Of a stretch of DNA of 64,000 nucleotides, positions 17,599-27,526 are shown piece after piece; position 1 is the first letter of the stretch, and each line of letters opens with the position of its first letter. Both the position numbers and the translations under genes were made by a program. This stretch comes from Ignavibacteriota bacterium. GTDB lineage: Bacteria; Bacteroidota; Ignavibacteria; UBA10030; SZUA-254. The stretch lies in the NCBI GenBank assembly GCA_016212665.1, contig JACREZ010000003.1, positions 28,809-92,808 of the forward strand. Direction: 5' to 3'. The notes below the pieces were generated by a model. It saw only the letters and a program-made list of their open reading frames with translations. It made no database searches and was not told the DNA's origin.

Positions 17599-19272
17599 GT
17601 GGAACAAAATGTATTTTCAAATAACCGAGGCGCTACCAAACGAAACTTAATTTTCGCTTTGGCTACCGGAGTATTGTTGGGTATGTCATTTCCACCAATT
17701 CAAACCGGTGTTACAGCATTCGTCGGTATTACACTTCTATTATTCCTTATGGAAAAATTGGAGAGTTATCTTGATGCCTTTCGATTTAGTTACGTTGCTT
17801 TTTTTCTCTGGCATATCATTGTAGGATACTGGGCAGGAGGTTTTACCCATGGACGGGACATTTACCAAATGCTTGGCGGCGCAGGATTACTTCTTCTCAA
17901 TCCTTTTTTTTATTTAATTCCCATAGCCGCATTTCAGTTTATCCGACGTTACTTCAGTTTTAATGTTGCAGTACTATCTTTCCCTTTTTGCTGGATTGGG
18001 TTAGAGTTATTTCGTGCAAAAACCGAACTTGCACTCCCGTGGCTTACACTTGGTAACACTCAGACATATAATCTTTCTGCAATTCAATTTGCTTCTTTCA
18101 CAGGTGTCTATGGAGTTTCCTTTTGGATTCTCTGCATCAACATTTGCCTCTTTTTCCTGATAAGAAAAATACTAAAACATGAGTGGAAACTTGTTGCAAG
18201 GCAATCTCTCCTCTCATTCCTATCTCTTCTCATCATCTTCCTTGTTCCATATGTTCATGGATTTATTGTTTTACAAGAACAAAACAAAAGTAATCATTCT
18301 GAGAAAGTGCGGGTTGCGCTCATTCAACCAAACATTGACCCATTCGAAAAATGGAAGGCAGATAAGTTTGAACCGTTTCTTCTTCATCGTGAAATGACAA
18401 GGACTCTCGCGGGGAAGAACATTGACCTCGTTCTTTGGTCTGAAACTGCTATTCCTTTTTATCTCTTACATCGCAATAATCAGTATTACCTTGAGCAACT
18501 CAAGGAGGAATTACTCTCCGCAAAACTCAATCTTGTTACAGGCGTGCCGGATATTGTGTACTACTCAGATAACAAAACTGCACCGAGCACAAGTAAACAC
18601 AATCAAGAAGGTAAGAGATATGAAAATTTTAATGGCGCCATTTTATTAGAGTACAACTCAGACACGGTTCAGAGGTATCACAAAAAATTGCTTGTCCCGT
18701 TTGCAGAGCGAGTTCCATTTTCAGATGAATTGAATTTCCTCAATGCATTTCAGTGGGACTTAGGTTTAGGAGGATGGGGAAGAGGAAAAGAGCATACTGT
18801 ATTTCAATTTCAAACAAAAAATAACACAAACGCGAAGTTTTCAACTCTTATCTGTTTTGAATCAATCTTCCCTGGCTTTGTTACCGAATTTGTTCGGAAC
18901 GGAGCGCAGTTCCTCACAATCATTACCATTGATAGTTGGTGGGGAAAAACATCAGGAGCCTATCAACACTTGCAATATTCTGTATTTCGAGCAATTGAAA
19001 ACAGACGCTGGCTTGCTCGCTGTGCAACCGGAGGTATTTCTTGCATAATTGACCCATTTGGTAATATATTAGAGCCGTCTGAGCTATTCACGAGGCAAAT
19101 TACTATTGGCGAAGTCGAGTTACGTCATGAACTTACTTTTTATACTCGATACGGTGATTGGTTTGCAACGCTTTGCATAATACTTGCAAGCATGTTTATA
19201 GTTTCAGCATTAGGCAAAAAATATTATTTATTAATTAGAACTCAACAAGAGAAACAAAATGAAATATATTGA
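17599..19272 (+). CDS. lnt: apolipoprotein N-acyltransferase
   Basis: Adds the third acyl chain to the N-terminal Cys of lipoproteins in the inner membrane. 557 residues with a GTG start directly after the PAP2 stop. There are about seven N-terminal membrane helices, then a nitrilase domain (about 236-515) and a final helix. The catalytic triad is E282 (WSETAIPF), K363 (HKKLLVPF) and C419 (LICFES). A 25-residue insertion around 320-345 is low-complexity and probably a surface loop. The role matches the many lipoproteins and the Lol genes in this window. It overlaps ltaE by 14 bases. Confidence 0.95.
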   Translation: MEQNVFSNNRGATKRNLIFALATGVLLGMSFPPIQTGVTAFVGITLLLFLMEKLESYLDAFRFSYVAFFLWHIIVGYWAGGFTHGRDIYQMLGGAGLLLLNPFFYLIPIAAFQFIRRYFSFNVAVLSFPFCWIGLELFRAKTELALPWLTLGNTQTYNLSAIQFASFTGVYGVSFWILCINICLFFLIRKILKHEWKLVARQSLLSFLSLLIIFLVPYVHGFIVLQEQNKSNHSEKVRVALIQPNIDPFEKWKADKFEPFLLHREMTRTLAGKNIDLVLWSETAIPFYLLHRNNQYYLEQLKEELLSAKLNLVTGVPDIVYYSDNKTAPSTSKHNQEGKRYENFNGAILLEYNSDTVQRYHKKLLVPFAERVPFSDELNFLNAFQWDLGLGGWGRGKEHTVFQFQTKNNTNAKFSTLICFESIFPGFVTEFVRNGAQFLTIITIDSWWGKTSGAYQHLQYSVFRAIENRRWLARCATGGISCIIDPFGNILEPSELFTRQITIGEVELRHELTFYTRYGDWFATLCIILASMFIVSALGKKYYLLIRTQQEKQNEIY

Positions 19273-20290
19273 TTTACGAAGCGATACAGTTACAAAACCT
19301 TCTCAAGGTATGTTGGAGGCGATGATGAAAGCAGAAGTGGGCGATGATGTTTTTGGTGAAGACCCGACGGTCAACAAACTTCAGGAACGTGTAGCATCAA
19401 TGTTCGGAAAAGAAGCTGCGCTCTTTGTCCCAAGCGGTGTGATGGGAAATCAAGTTTCCATTAAAGTTCACACTCAACCCGGTGATGAAATATTGTTGGA
19501 TCAGGATTCACATATTTTTGTCTATGAAACAGGCGCATCCGCATTTCTCTCCGGCGTACAAATGCGAAGTGTTATGGGCGTGGACGGAATGATGACTTCA
19601 AAGCAACTTCGAAAGATGATGAGACCAAGAGCTTATTATCTACCGATACAGAAACTCATTTGCCTGGAGAATACTTTTGGCAGAACCGGTGGAACAATTT
19701 ATCCTTTCCATGAAATTCAACAAATCCATCAACTTGCGAAAGATTACAAACTAAGAATGCACTTAGATGGAGCAAGAATATGGAATGCCTGCATTGCAAC
19801 AAAAATTCAACCGCGTGAATATGCTCATTACTTTGACTCGATTTCTGTCTGTTTCTCAAAAGGACTTGGCGCACCGGTTGGCTCCATGATTATCAGTTCA
19901 CGTGAGTTTATTGACCGGGCAAGAAGGTACCGAAAACTCTTCGGTGGTGGAATGCGACAGTCTGGTATTCTTGCTGCGGCAGCTCTCTATGCGTTAGATA
20001 ACAATATTGAACGCTTAAAAGAAGACCATGAGAAAGCAACTTTCTTTGCAAATGCTTTGAAGGATGTGCAAATGCTTCATATTGATAAAAATACTGTCCA
20101 AACTAACATGGTAATTATTGAGATTCAAAAACTAAAAAAATCTCAGCAAGAAGTTCTTACTATGTTAAAAGAACAAGGTGTATTGATGACTCCGGAAAGA
20201 CATTCTTCCATACGTGCAGTCTTCCATCTTGATGTAAGTATGGATGAAGTGAAAGAAGCCGCAGACGTACTTCAACGGCTTTTCGGATGA
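19259..20290 (+). CDS. ltaE: low-specificity L-threonine aldolase
   Basis: PLP enzyme splitting L-threonine or allo-threonine into glycine and acetaldehyde. 343 residues. The start [11 protein letters not shown], the [10 protein letters not shown] segment, D170 (HLDGARIW) that contacts the PLP ring and K201 (CFSKGLGAP) that forms the Schiff base are all typical. It overlaps lnt upstream and the thioesterase downstream by 4 bases. Members of this family sometimes act on other beta-hydroxy amino acids. Confidence 0.94.
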   Translation: MKYIDLRSDTVTKPSQGMLEAMMKAEVGDDVFGEDPTVNKLQERVASMFGKEAALFVPSGVMGNQVSIKVHTQPGDEILLDQDSHIFVYETGASAFLSGVQMRSVMGVDGMMTSKQLRKMMRPRAYYLPIQKLICLENTFGRTGGTIYPFHEIQQIHQLAKDYKLRMHLDGARIWNACIATKIQPREYAHYFDSISVCFSKGLGAPVGSMIISSREFIDRARRYRKLFGGGMRQSGILAAAALYALDNNIERLKEDHEKATFFANALKDVQMLHIDKNTVQTNMVIIEIQKLKKSQQEVLTMLKEQGVLMTPERHSSIRAVFHLDVSMDEVKEAADVLQRLFG

Positions 20291-20718
20291 GAGACAACTT
20301 CCGATTCAAGTCTCAGGTTCGCGTACGAAATTTCGAGGTAGATTGGCAAGGCATTGTCCACAATGCCAACTACCTCTTATATTTTGAAATCGGACGCATT
20401 GAATACTTGAAACATCTTGGTATTCATGTTTCAATGGAGAGCATTATGGGAAATTCAAAGATTGTTGTTGCCCGTAATGAAATAGATTATCGTTCACCCG
20501 CCCGCTTCGATGAAGCACTTGATGTTTATACAAAAATCTCCCATGTTAGCAATACAAGTTTTGTGTTTGAAGGGAAGATATATGAAACTATTTCTAACCG
20601 ATTGATTGCGGAGAATGTTGCAGTCCATGTTTGGCTTGATTCAAAATCTGATATGCCGGTTCGTGTACCTGACGATTTCAGAATCAAGATAGCTGAATAT
20701 GAGGGAGTCAAGGAGTAA
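20287..20718 (+). CDS. acyl-CoA thioesterase, YbgC/FadM (4HBT) family
   Basis: 143 residues forming a single hot-dog fold. The family signature is visible as [17 protein letters not shown], with the catalytic Asp and the conserved HNANY. It hydrolyses acyl-CoA thioesters in the cytoplasm. The physiological substrate cannot be read. The ATG lies in the stop of ltaE, so it is the last gene of the acyP-to-thioesterase operon. Confidence 0.88.
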   Translation: MRDNFRFKSQVRVRNFEVDWQGIVHNANYLLYFEIGRIEYLKHLGIHVSMESIMGNSKIVVARNEIDYRSPARFDEALDVYTKISHVSNTSFVFEGKIYETISNRLIAENVAVHVWLDSKSDMPVRVPDDFRIKIAEYEGVKE

Positions 20719-20796
20719 GCAACCTTCAAATAATACTTTTTTATTGTTTAGCGGTTTGTCAGTCATACCCGATTTTCCTATATTTCTTCGCAATTT

Positions 20797-20834
20797 GTAG
20801 GTCAGGTTTCTAATTTGACCTACTTCGTTTTTTA
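20797..20834 (+). terminator. terminator-like stem before aspS
   Basis: 8-bp stem GTAGGTCA/TGACCTAC (20797-20804 and 20816-20823) with an 11-nt loop, followed by the T-rich TTCGTTTTTTAC. It ends the operon upstream or, being in the aspS leader, may act in attenuation. The gap otherwise shows nothing clear. Confidence 0.5.
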
Positions 20835-20863
20835 CTTTTCATCATCATTTATCAGAGCATCAT

Positions 20864-22630
20864 TTGAATAATTTTACTAAGCGTACTCACACCTGCGGAG
20901 AACTGCGTGTGGGCGATATTGGAAAAACAGTTACACTTACCGGCTGGGTTGATACACGTCGTGACCTTGGCGGTGTTATTTTTGTTGATTTGCGTGACCG
21001 CTTTGGTAAAACACAGGTCGTGTTTAACCCTCAGAACAATGCGCAGGTTCACGAACTTGCTGGTGCGCTACGAACTGAGTTTGTTGTTTCTGTCACCGGT
21101 ACTGTCGAGCATCGCCCTGAAGGAACAGATAATCTCTCGTTGCCGACGGGTGAGATTGATATTATGGCGACGAAACTGGAAATACTGAACAAAGCAGATA
21201 CAACGCCGTTCCCGATTGAAGACCAATTGCAAGTGAACGAAGAAGTACGTCTGAAGTATCGTTATCTCGACCTACGTCGTCCTGCTATGCAGAAGAACTT
21301 AATAACACGTCATAAGATGTATCTCATCACGAGAAACTATTTCGATGCTCAGAATTTTGTTGAAGTAGAAACTCCGATTCTTATGAAGAGTACTCCGGAG
21401 GGAGCAAGGGATTATTTGGTGCCAAGCCGCATTCATCGGGGGAGATTTTATGCACTGCCTCAGTCTCCACAGACCTACAAACAAATCCTGATGGTTGCAG
21501 GAATGGACAGATATTTTCAGATTGTCAAATGTTTCAGGGACGAGGACTTACGAGCAGACCGTCAGCCGGAGTTCACTCAGATTGACGTAGAAATGTCATT
21601 CGTTGATGAGGAAATAATCTACGGGATAGTTGAGGGATTGATGCAACGGTTCTTCAAAGAACTGAATGGCATCGATATCCAATTACCGTTTCCCCGTATA
21701 TCCTATAAGCAGGCGATGGAACTTTATGGTTCAGATAAACCTGATACACGTTTCGGATTGACTTTTACTTGTATCAACGATATTGTTGCTACAACAGAGT
21801 TTAAGGTATTTAGTGAAACAATAAAAAAGGGGGGAGTTGTTTCGGGATTTACAGCACCCGGTTGTGCAACCTACACACGTAATCAACTTGATGTATTGAC
21901 TGATTTTGTAAAGAGCAATGGTGCGGGTGGTTTAGTTTGGATGCGTGTAACTGAAAATGGTGTCGAAACTCCGAGCGAGAAGTTCCTTGGTAAAGAAACT
22001 ATCAATGCGATTAAAGAAAAGATGCAAGCAAACGTCGGAGATATGATTTTTCTTATTTCTGATTCTTGGTCGAAAGCGTACAATATTTTGGGGAGTTTAC
22101 GATTGGAAATGGCTCGTCGTCTCAATCTCATTGACGAAAGCAAGAACAATTTGCTCTGGGTAACAGATTTCCCGATGTTTGAGTATGATGAGACAGAAAA
22201 GCGATATGTTGCAGTTCATCATCCATTCACCTCGCCCAAGTTTGAAGACGCAGAGTTACTTGATTCTGACCCTTCAAAAGCCCGCGCCCGTGCGTATGAT
22301 TTAGTTTTGAACGGTAGCGAAATTGCAGGCGGGAGCATTCGTATTCATGATAGGACATTGCAAAGCAAAGTATTTTCACTTCTTGGTATAGGAGAGGAAG
22401 AAGCAAAACAAAAGTTCGGATTCATGCTTGATGCCTTTCGTTACGGCGCGCCGCCACATGGTGGAATCGCGTTCGGGTTTGATAGAATTTGCATGTTGCT
22501 GAATGGTGAAAAATCCATTCGCGATGTCATTGCGTTCCCGAAAACAACAAGCGCAATGTCACTGATGGATGATGCACCGTCAGATGTAGATGAAAGACAA
22601 TTGAAAGAATTGCATATTAGAGTTGTATGA
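20864..22630 (+). CDS. aspS: aspartyl-tRNA synthetase
   Basis: Charges tRNA-Asp (possibly also tRNA-Asn in organisms lacking AsnRS). 588 residues, TTG start. OB-fold anticodon domain (about 1-105), class II catalytic core split by a bacterial GAD domain (about 275-415). Class II motif 2 is visible as CFRDEDLRADRQPEFTQ and motif 3 as GIAFGFDR. Flanking motifs TPEGARDYLVPSR and LPQSPQ are typical. The stop overlaps the ATG of a nucleotidyltransferase gene by 4 bases, an unexpected partner. Confidence 0.97.
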   Translation: MNNFTKRTHTCGELRVGDIGKTVTLTGWVDTRRDLGGVIFVDLRDRFGKTQVVFNPQNNAQVHELAGALRTEFVVSVTGTVEHRPEGTDNLSLPTGEIDIMATKLEILNKADTTPFPIEDQLQVNEEVRLKYRYLDLRRPAMQKNLITRHKMYLITRNYFDAQNFVEVETPILMKSTPEGARDYLVPSRIHRGRFYALPQSPQTYKQILMVAGMDRYFQIVKCFRDEDLRADRQPEFTQIDVEMSFVDEEIIYGIVEGLMQRFFKELNGIDIQLPFPRISYKQAMELYGSDKPDTRFGLTFTCINDIVATTEFKVFSETIKKGGVVSGFTAPGCATYTRNQLDVLTDFVKSNGAGGLVWMRVTENGVETPSEKFLGKETINAIKEKMQANVGDMIFLISDSWSKAYNILGSLRLEMARRLNLIDESKNNLLWVTDFPMFEYDETEKRYVAVHHPFTSPKFEDAELLDSDPSKARARAYDLVLNGSEIAGGSIRIHDRTLQSKVFSLLGIGEEEAKQKFGFMLDAFRYGAPPHGGIAFGFDRICMLLNGEKSIRDVIAFPKTTSAMSLMDDAPSDVDERQLKELHIRVV

Positions 22631-22977
22631 AGAAGAAAATTGCTGAAATAAATCTTGAACCTAAAGAAAGAAAGGCGATTAAGGAGTTTTCAAAGAGAAT
22701 AAAAAAATCTCTCGGAAAACGATTACTAAGGATTTTACTCTTTGGTTCAAAAGCACGTGGAGATTTTCACGTAGATTCTGATATTGATGTTTTCATAGTA
22801 ACGAAAAAGAGTACCGTACAAATTATAAGTAAAATAGGACAGGTAACAGCAGACATCTTTGATGAGTTTGATGTTTTGATTTCTCCAGTTGCTTACAGTG
22901 AATACGAAGAGCAGAGGAACCTTGAAATGCATTCGTTTTTCTTTGAAGATGTTTACAAAGAAGGCATAGCTTTGTAA
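22627..22977 (+). CDS. MNT-type minimal nucleotidyltransferase (antitoxin)
   Basis: 116 residues with the polymerase-beta-like nucleotidyltransferase motif LFGSKARGDFHVDSDIDVFIV: GS at 40-41 and metal-binding D52 and D54. It lacks further domains. In known MNT/HEPN pairs the nucleotidyltransferase neutralises the HEPN ribonuclease by AMP-ylation. The next gene encodes a HEPN protein and overlaps by one base, so this is a standard pair. It is attached to the end of aspS by an ATGA overlap and may share its promoter. Confidence 0.88.
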   Translation: MKKKIAEINLEPKERKAIKEFSKRIKKSLGKRLLRILLFGSKARGDFHVDSDIDVFIVTKKSTVQIISKIGQVTADIFDEFDVLISPVAYSEYEEQRNLEMHSFFFEDVYKEGIAL

Positions 22978-23390
22978 TGGAAAATCATCATAAAGATTTA
23001 GCAAAATATCGGCTTGAGAAGGCAAGCGACAATCTACGGATAGCAAGACAGCACTTTCAACTTGGAAATTATGGGGATGCAATAGGGAAAGCATATTATG
23101 CTGTCTTAACCGCGATGCGTGCATTGCTCGCGTTACACCATAAAGATAGCAAGCGACACGAAGGCGTAATAATTTTATTCAATGAATTTTTTATCCGTAC
23201 GAAAATATTTCCAAAAGAATTCAACAAAATTATCAAAACATTGAAAGTATTTCGAGAAGATGCTGATTATGGTGATTTCGTAGAGTTCAGTCGGCAAACT
23301 GCTGAAGTGGAAATTAATAACGCAGAGCGATTTATAAAACTTTCTGAAAAAGTTTTTCTTCAACTTATAACAGACAATAACAAAATATAG
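22977..23390 (+). CDS. HEPN-domain protein (probable toxin of MNT/HEPN pair)
   Basis: 137 residues, all-helical, matching the HEPN family of pfam05168 type: LEKASDNLRIARQHFQLGNYGDAIGKAYYAVLTAMRALL-like opening helices (here 10-50), with the conserved AIGKAYYA segment, and the ending R-E-D-A-D-Y-G-D-F. The ribonuclease motif of HEPN toxins is R-x4-6-H. A clear copy is not obvious here, so catalytic activity is uncertain. It is probably co-expressed with the MNT gene. The HMG-CoA synthase gene starts 8 bases downstream. Confidence 0.82.
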   Translation: MENHHKDLAKYRLEKASDNLRIARQHFQLGNYGDAIGKAYYAVLTAMRALLALHHKDSKRHEGVIILFNEFFIRTKIFPKEFNKIIKTLKVFREDADYGDFVEFSRQTAEVEINNAERFIKLSEKVFLQLITDNNKI

Positions 23391-23398
23391 GAAATCTT

Positions 23399-24445
23399 AT
23401 GATCGGAATAGTTGGTTACGGTGCGTATGTACCCCGGTATCGCATCAAAGCAGAAACAATAGCACATCAGTGGGGAGCGGACGCGGAAGCAATACAGCGC
23501 GGACTGCAATTGATTGAGAAAACAGTTCCCGGTCAGGACGAAGATACAATTACAATTTCCGTTGCCGCCGCGAAAAATGCTCTCAAACGTGCACAGATTG
23601 ACCCGCAGGAAATCGGTGCTGTGTATATTGGCTCTGAATCTCATCCGTATGCGGTCAAACCAAGCGGAACAATTTTAATTGATGCGCTCGGAATCGGACC
23701 TCATGTTCATGTTTCAAGTTTCGAATTTGCTTGCAAAGCGGGAAGTGAAGCCATGTACGTTGCATATAGTCATGTAAAATCGGGTGAAATGAAATATGCA
23801 CTTGGAATTGGCGCTGATACTTCTCAAGGTGCGCCGGGTGATGCACTTGAATATTCTGCATCCGCAGGCGGAGCGGCATTTATTATGGGAACAGAGAAGG
23901 TTGTCGCGGAAATATTATTTACTAATAGTTATACTTCAGACACTCCGGACTTTTGGAGACGTGAAGGTGAATCGTATCCTCGTCATGGTGGAAGATTCAC
24001 GGGAGATCCGGCATACTTCAAACATATTATGGGCGCGGCAAATGCTTTGCTTGAGAAATCAAAAATGAAGCCGGAGGATTTTCAGTATGCAATCTTTCAC
24101 ATGCCGAACGGAAAGTTTCCACAAGAAGTAGGCAAACGACTTGGTTTCACGAAGAAACAACTAGAAGTAGGTTGGATTGTTCCTTTGATGGGAAATACGT
24201 ATTCAGGTTCATCTCCAACAGGACTTGCTGCAGTTCTCGATGTTGCAAAACCGAATGATATGATTTTCATGGTTTCATTTGGTTCGGGCGCGGGAAGCGA
24301 TGGTTTCATTTATCGTGTAACCGATGAACTTCCAAAAGTACAAGACCGTGCGCCAAAGTTTCGGGATATGTTGGACAAAAATAAAATCCATCTGAACTAT
24401 GGAGAGTATGCAAAGTTCCGTCGTAAAATTAAGTTAAACGAATAA
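23399..24445 (+). CDS. hydroxymethylglutaryl-CoA synthase, archaeal type
   Basis: Condenses acetyl-CoA and acetoacetyl-CoA to HMG-CoA. 348 residues, the size of the archaeal and bacterial-archaeal-type enzymes rather than the eukaryotic one (about 500). The nucleophile is C112 in [13 protein letters not shown], and the thiolase-fold [13 protein letters not shown] segment is present. The next two genes encode the thiolase and DUF35 proteins that form a channelling complex with this enzyme in archaea. No other mevalonate gene is in the window, and ispF shows that the MEP route exists, so HMG-CoA here may serve another pathway. Confidence 0.9.
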   Translation: MIGIVGYGAYVPRYRIKAETIAHQWGADAEAIQRGLQLIEKTVPGQDEDTITISVAAAKNALKRAQIDPQEIGAVYIGSESHPYAVKPSGTILIDALGIGPHVHVSSFEFACKAGSEAMYVAYSHVKSGEMKYALGIGADTSQGAPGDALEYSASAGGAAFIMGTEKVVAEILFTNSYTSDTPDFWRREGESYPRHGGRFTGDPAYFKHIMGAANALLEKSKMKPEDFQYAIFHMPNGKFPQEVGKRLGFTKKQLEVGWIVPLMGNTYSGSSPTGLAAVLDVAKPNDMIFMVSFGSGAGSDGFIYRVTDELPKVQDRAPKFRDMLDKNKIHLNYGEYAKFRRKIKLNE

Positions 24446-24456
24446 GGAGAACGAAG

Positions 24457-25608
24457 ATGAGAGACGTTGTAGTAATTGGAGCAGGCATGACAAGGTTCGG
24501 TGAACTTTGGGACAAATCTATCAAAGATATATTTGTTGAAGCCGCTCTCAAAGCAATTGAAAATTCCGGCGTTGACCACATTGATTCGATGTATGTCGGC
24601 GCGATGTCATCCGGTTTGTTTGTTGGACAAGAACATCTTGGCGCTGTAATGGCGGATTATCTCGGAGTGAATCCAATACCTTCCACGCACGTAGAATCAG
24701 CTTGTGCTTCAGGAGGTGTTTCTTTCCGTCAAGCTTTTCTTGAAGTCGCATCCGGCATGAGCGATATTGTACTTGCAGGTGGAGTTGAGAAAATGACTGA
24801 TGGTGCAGATGTTACTGAAGTACTCGCAACCGCCGCAGATCAGGAATATGAAGTTTTTCAAGGTGTAACGTTTCCCGGTTTATATGCGATGATTGCAAAA
24901 GCGCACATGCAAAAGTACGGAACGACACGCGAACAGCTCGCCGCAGTTGCAGTAAAAAATCATCGCAACGGAGCAAAGAATCCCAATGCTCAATTTCGTT
25001 CGGAAGTAACGATGGAACAAGTAATGAAAGCGACTATGGTTTCCGACCCTCTTCGTTTGTTAGATTGTTCACCCGTGAGTGATGGCGCTGCGGCTGTAAT
25101 CGTTACCACAATGGAAGTTGCAAAAAAACTCGGAAAGAATCCGATTCGAGTGATTGCATCTTCACAAGCATCAGATACGATAGCTCTTCACAGCAGGAAG
25201 GAAATCACTACACTTGGTTCAGTTGTGAATGCGGCTAAGAAAGCGTATCAAATGTCAAACAAAAAGCCGAGCGATATTAACTTGGTTGAAGTTCATGACT
25301 GCTTTACCATCGCTGAGATTGCTGTAACTGAAGACCTTGGCTTCTTTGAAAAAGGAAAAGGTGGTGAAGCGGCACTCAATGGCTGGACATCAATCGAATG
25401 TAATCGAATCCCTGTGAATACAAGCGGTGGATTGAAATCGAAAGGACATCCTGTTGGTGCGACAGGCATTGCACAAATTATTGAATTGTATGAACAGCTC
25501 AATCAGAATGCAGGAAGTCGGCAAGTGAAAGATGCTCATGTTGGAATGGCACAAAACATGGGTGGTAGTGGTGCAAGTTGTGTTATACATATTTTGGAGT
25601 CAAAATGA
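24457..25608 (+). CDS. acetyl-CoA acetyltransferase (archaeal/SCP2-type thiolase)
   Basis: 383 residues, thiolase fold. Catalytic Cys83 (VESACASGG), His in [10 protein letters not shown] and His in GHPVGATG are present. It belongs to the SCP2-like thiolases that lack the N-terminal loop of classical AtoB. In archaea this type makes acetoacetyl-CoA and hands it directly to HMG-CoA synthase through a shared CoA site with DUF35 as scaffold. It lies 11 bases after the HMG-CoA synthase gene, has an AAGGAG ribosome binding site and overlaps the DUF35 gene by 4 bases. Confidence 0.92.
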   Translation: MRDVVVIGAGMTRFGELWDKSIKDIFVEAALKAIENSGVDHIDSMYVGAMSSGLFVGQEHLGAVMADYLGVNPIPSTHVESACASGGVSFRQAFLEVASGMSDIVLAGGVEKMTDGADVTEVLATAADQEYEVFQGVTFPGLYAMIAKAHMQKYGTTREQLAAVAVKNHRNGAKNPNAQFRSEVTMEQVMKATMVSDPLRLLDCSPVSDGAAAVIVTTMEVAKKLGKNPIRVIASSQASDTIALHSRKEITTLGSVVNAAKKAYQMSNKKPSDINLVEVHDCFTIAEIAVTEDLGFFEKGKGGEAALNGWTSIECNRIPVNTSGGLKSKGHPVGATGIAQIIELYEQLNQNAGSRQVKDAHVGMAQNMGGSGASCVIHILESK

Positions 25609-25994
25609 TTACGGCAAGATACCATCGAGAAGTTCCGCAACGTTATCGTCTTGAAGCGGCAAAATGTTCGTCGTGTGGAAATATCAGTTTCCCGCCTCGT
25701 CTCATTTGCCCTGAATGTAAAGCGAGAAAGTTTGAAACCATTAAACTACATGATGAAGGTAAACTCATCACGTACACAGTTATCCGGGTTGCCTCTGATA
25801 AATTTTCTAAAGAAACTCCGTTTGCCGTCGGCATCGTTGAACTGAATGACGGAGTCAGAATTACTACACAGATTGCTGATGTTGAACCGGAAGAATTGAC
25901 AATAGGTCAGAAGGTTCGATTGGTTTTCCGTCGTATCCAGGAAGATGGCAAAGCAGGAATTTTGTGTTATGGGTATAAAGCGGTAACTGTTTGA
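25605..25994 (+). CDS. DUF35 OB-fold/zinc-ribbon protein, thiolase partner
   Basis: 129 residues from the ATG that overlaps the thiolase stop. An in-frame upstream start would add nine residues inside the thiolase gene. An N-terminal rubredoxin-like zinc ribbon is visible as CSSCG..CPEC (Cys at about 22, 25, 36 and 39), followed by an OB fold. In the archaeal complex this protein bridges thiolase and HMG-CoA synthase. The gene order and overlaps here support the same assembly. Confidence 0.92.
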   Translation: MITARYHREVPQRYRLEAAKCSSCGNISFPPRLICPECKARKFETIKLHDEGKLITYTVIRVASDKFSKETPFAVGIVELNDGVRITTQIADVEPEELTIGQKVRLVFRRIQEDGKAGILCYGYKAVTV

Positions 25995-25998
25995 CATT

Positions 25999-26157
25999 AT
26001 GCAAATAGTTGTTGATACATCCGTTCTTATTGTAGTGATTGCGGAAAGTGCAAAGGCATCTCCATTAGATATTGAAGGAATCGAATTAGGAGTTTCTACA
26101 AAAAATGTTCTTAAGACAATACGCACTGGAAGAAAACGAGTTAGCTTTGAAAAATAA
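25999..26157 (+). pseudogene. remnant of a PIN-domain toxin gene
   Basis: 52-codon frame beginning MQIVVDTSVLIVVIAES, which is the typical first beta strand of a PIN ribonuclease with its first catalytic Asp. The rest of the PIN fold is missing, and the frame ends at 26155-26157 inside the next gene. It looks like a 5' fragment left after a deletion that joined it to the DUF1446 gene. It overlaps the first 50 bases of that gene in another frame. Confidence 0.5.
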
Positions 26158-27508
26158 AATTCGTATCGCCTCAGGTCAAGGTTTCTGGGGTGATTTACCG
26201 TCAGCACCGTACAACCAAGTATCGAAGGGTCAAATTGATTATCTCATGATGGATTTCCTTGCAGAAGTAACGATGTCCATCATGCAAAAACAAAAGCATC
26301 GTAATCCTGAGCATGGATATGCAAAAGATTTAGTCACCATTGTTGAACATATTCTTCCAATTTGTTTGGAGAAGAAGATTAAGATTATTACCAACGGTGG
26401 TGGCGTAAATCCTAAAGGATGCAGTGATGCAATTCTTAAATGGGCGCATAAAAAGGGAATCAAGGGGCTGAAGATTGGAATTGTTTCCGGTGATGACCTT
26501 TTAGGAAAGTTTGATACGCTTGCCCAACAAGGTATTTATTTGAATAACATGGAAACGGGTGAGAAGTTCGACAGTGTTGGACATAAGATTCTTAGCGCAA
26601 ATGTTTATTTTGGAGCAAGACCGATTGTTGAAGCATTGAAGCAGGGCGCGGATATTGTTATCACCGGAAGAACGACAGACACTGCGCTCACGTACGCGCC
26701 GATGATTCATGAATTTGGTTGGTCGTGGGATGATTGGGATAAACTTGCAACCGGAGTCGTTGCCGGACATATCCTCGAATGCGGCGGACAGGCAAGCGGC
26801 GGAAATTGTATGTACAATTGGAAAGATATTCCCGACCTTGCACACATCGGATTTCCGATTGCTGAAGCATTTCCGAATGGTGATATGATTTTTACAAAGC
26901 ATGAAAACACAGGCGGACTTGTTTCTGTTCAAACAATTTCTGAACAGTTGATGTACGAGATTGGAAATCCATCCAACTACATTACGCCGGATTGTATTGC
27001 TGATTTTACGACTATCAAATTAGAACAGGTTGATGAAAACCGGGTGAGAATGTTCAATGTCAAAGGGAGACCTGCAACAGATTCATACAAGGTTTCTATG
27101 TCCTACAGCGATGGTTGGACTGCAATCGGAACATTGACGTATGCATGGCCCGATGCTCTTGAGAAAGCAAAGAAAGCTGACGAGATTCTTCGAACAAGAT
27201 TACAAGATTTAGGTTTGAAGTTTGATGAAATACGAACGGAGTTTCTCGGTTTGAATTCGTGTCACGGTCCGTTGGCGGAAATGCCAAATGTTATCAATGA
27301 AGTAGTGTTGCGTGTCGGTGTTCGCGGGCATGACCACAAAGCAGTCGAATCATTCGGCAAAGAATTAGCGCCATTGATTTTGACAGGACCACCATCCGTT
27401 ACAGGATTTGCAGGTGGAAGACCAAAGCCGGGTGAAGTAATTGCGTATTGGCCCTCGTTAATTCCAAAAAGTGCCGTGCAGCCAGAAGTGATTGTAACAG
27501 AGGTATAA
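26105..27508 (+). CDS. AtuA-like acyclic terpene utilisation protein (DUF1446)
   Basis: 467 residues of the DUF1446/AtuA N-terminal family, recognised by KIRIASGQGFWGD near the start, TNGGGVNPKGC, ITGRTTDTALT and ECGGQASGGN. AtuA is needed for acyclic terpene (citronellol/geraniol) breakdown in Pseudomonas, but its reaction is not established. The C-terminal ferredoxin-like domain that is often fused is absent here and is encoded separately at 28369-28698. The ATG at 26105 overlaps a PIN remnant. A TTG at 26147 would start right before the conserved domain and is an alternative. It follows the HMG-CoA synthase trio in the same direction. Confidence 0.85.
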   Translation: MFLRQYALEENELALKNKIRIASGQGFWGDLPSAPYNQVSKGQIDYLMMDFLAEVTMSIMQKQKHRNPEHGYAKDLVTIVEHILPICLEKKIKIITNGGGVNPKGCSDAILKWAHKKGIKGLKIGIVSGDDLLGKFDTLAQQGIYLNNMETGEKFDSVGHKILSANVYFGARPIVEALKQGADIVITGRTTDTALTYAPMIHEFGWSWDDWDKLATGVVAGHILECGGQASGGNCMYNWKDIPDLAHIGFPIAEAFPNGDMIFTKHENTGGLVSVQTISEQLMYEIGNPSNYITPDCIADFTTIKLEQVDENRVRMFNVKGRPATDSYKVSMSYSDGWTAIGTLTYAWPDALEKAKKADEILRTRLQDLGLKFDEIRTEFLGLNSCHGPLAEMPNVINEVVLRVGVRGHDHKAVESFGKELAPLILTGPPSVTGFAGGRPKPGEVIAYWPSLIPKSAVQPEVIVTEV

Positions 27509-27526
27509 TTTAGATTTTTTTTTAAA

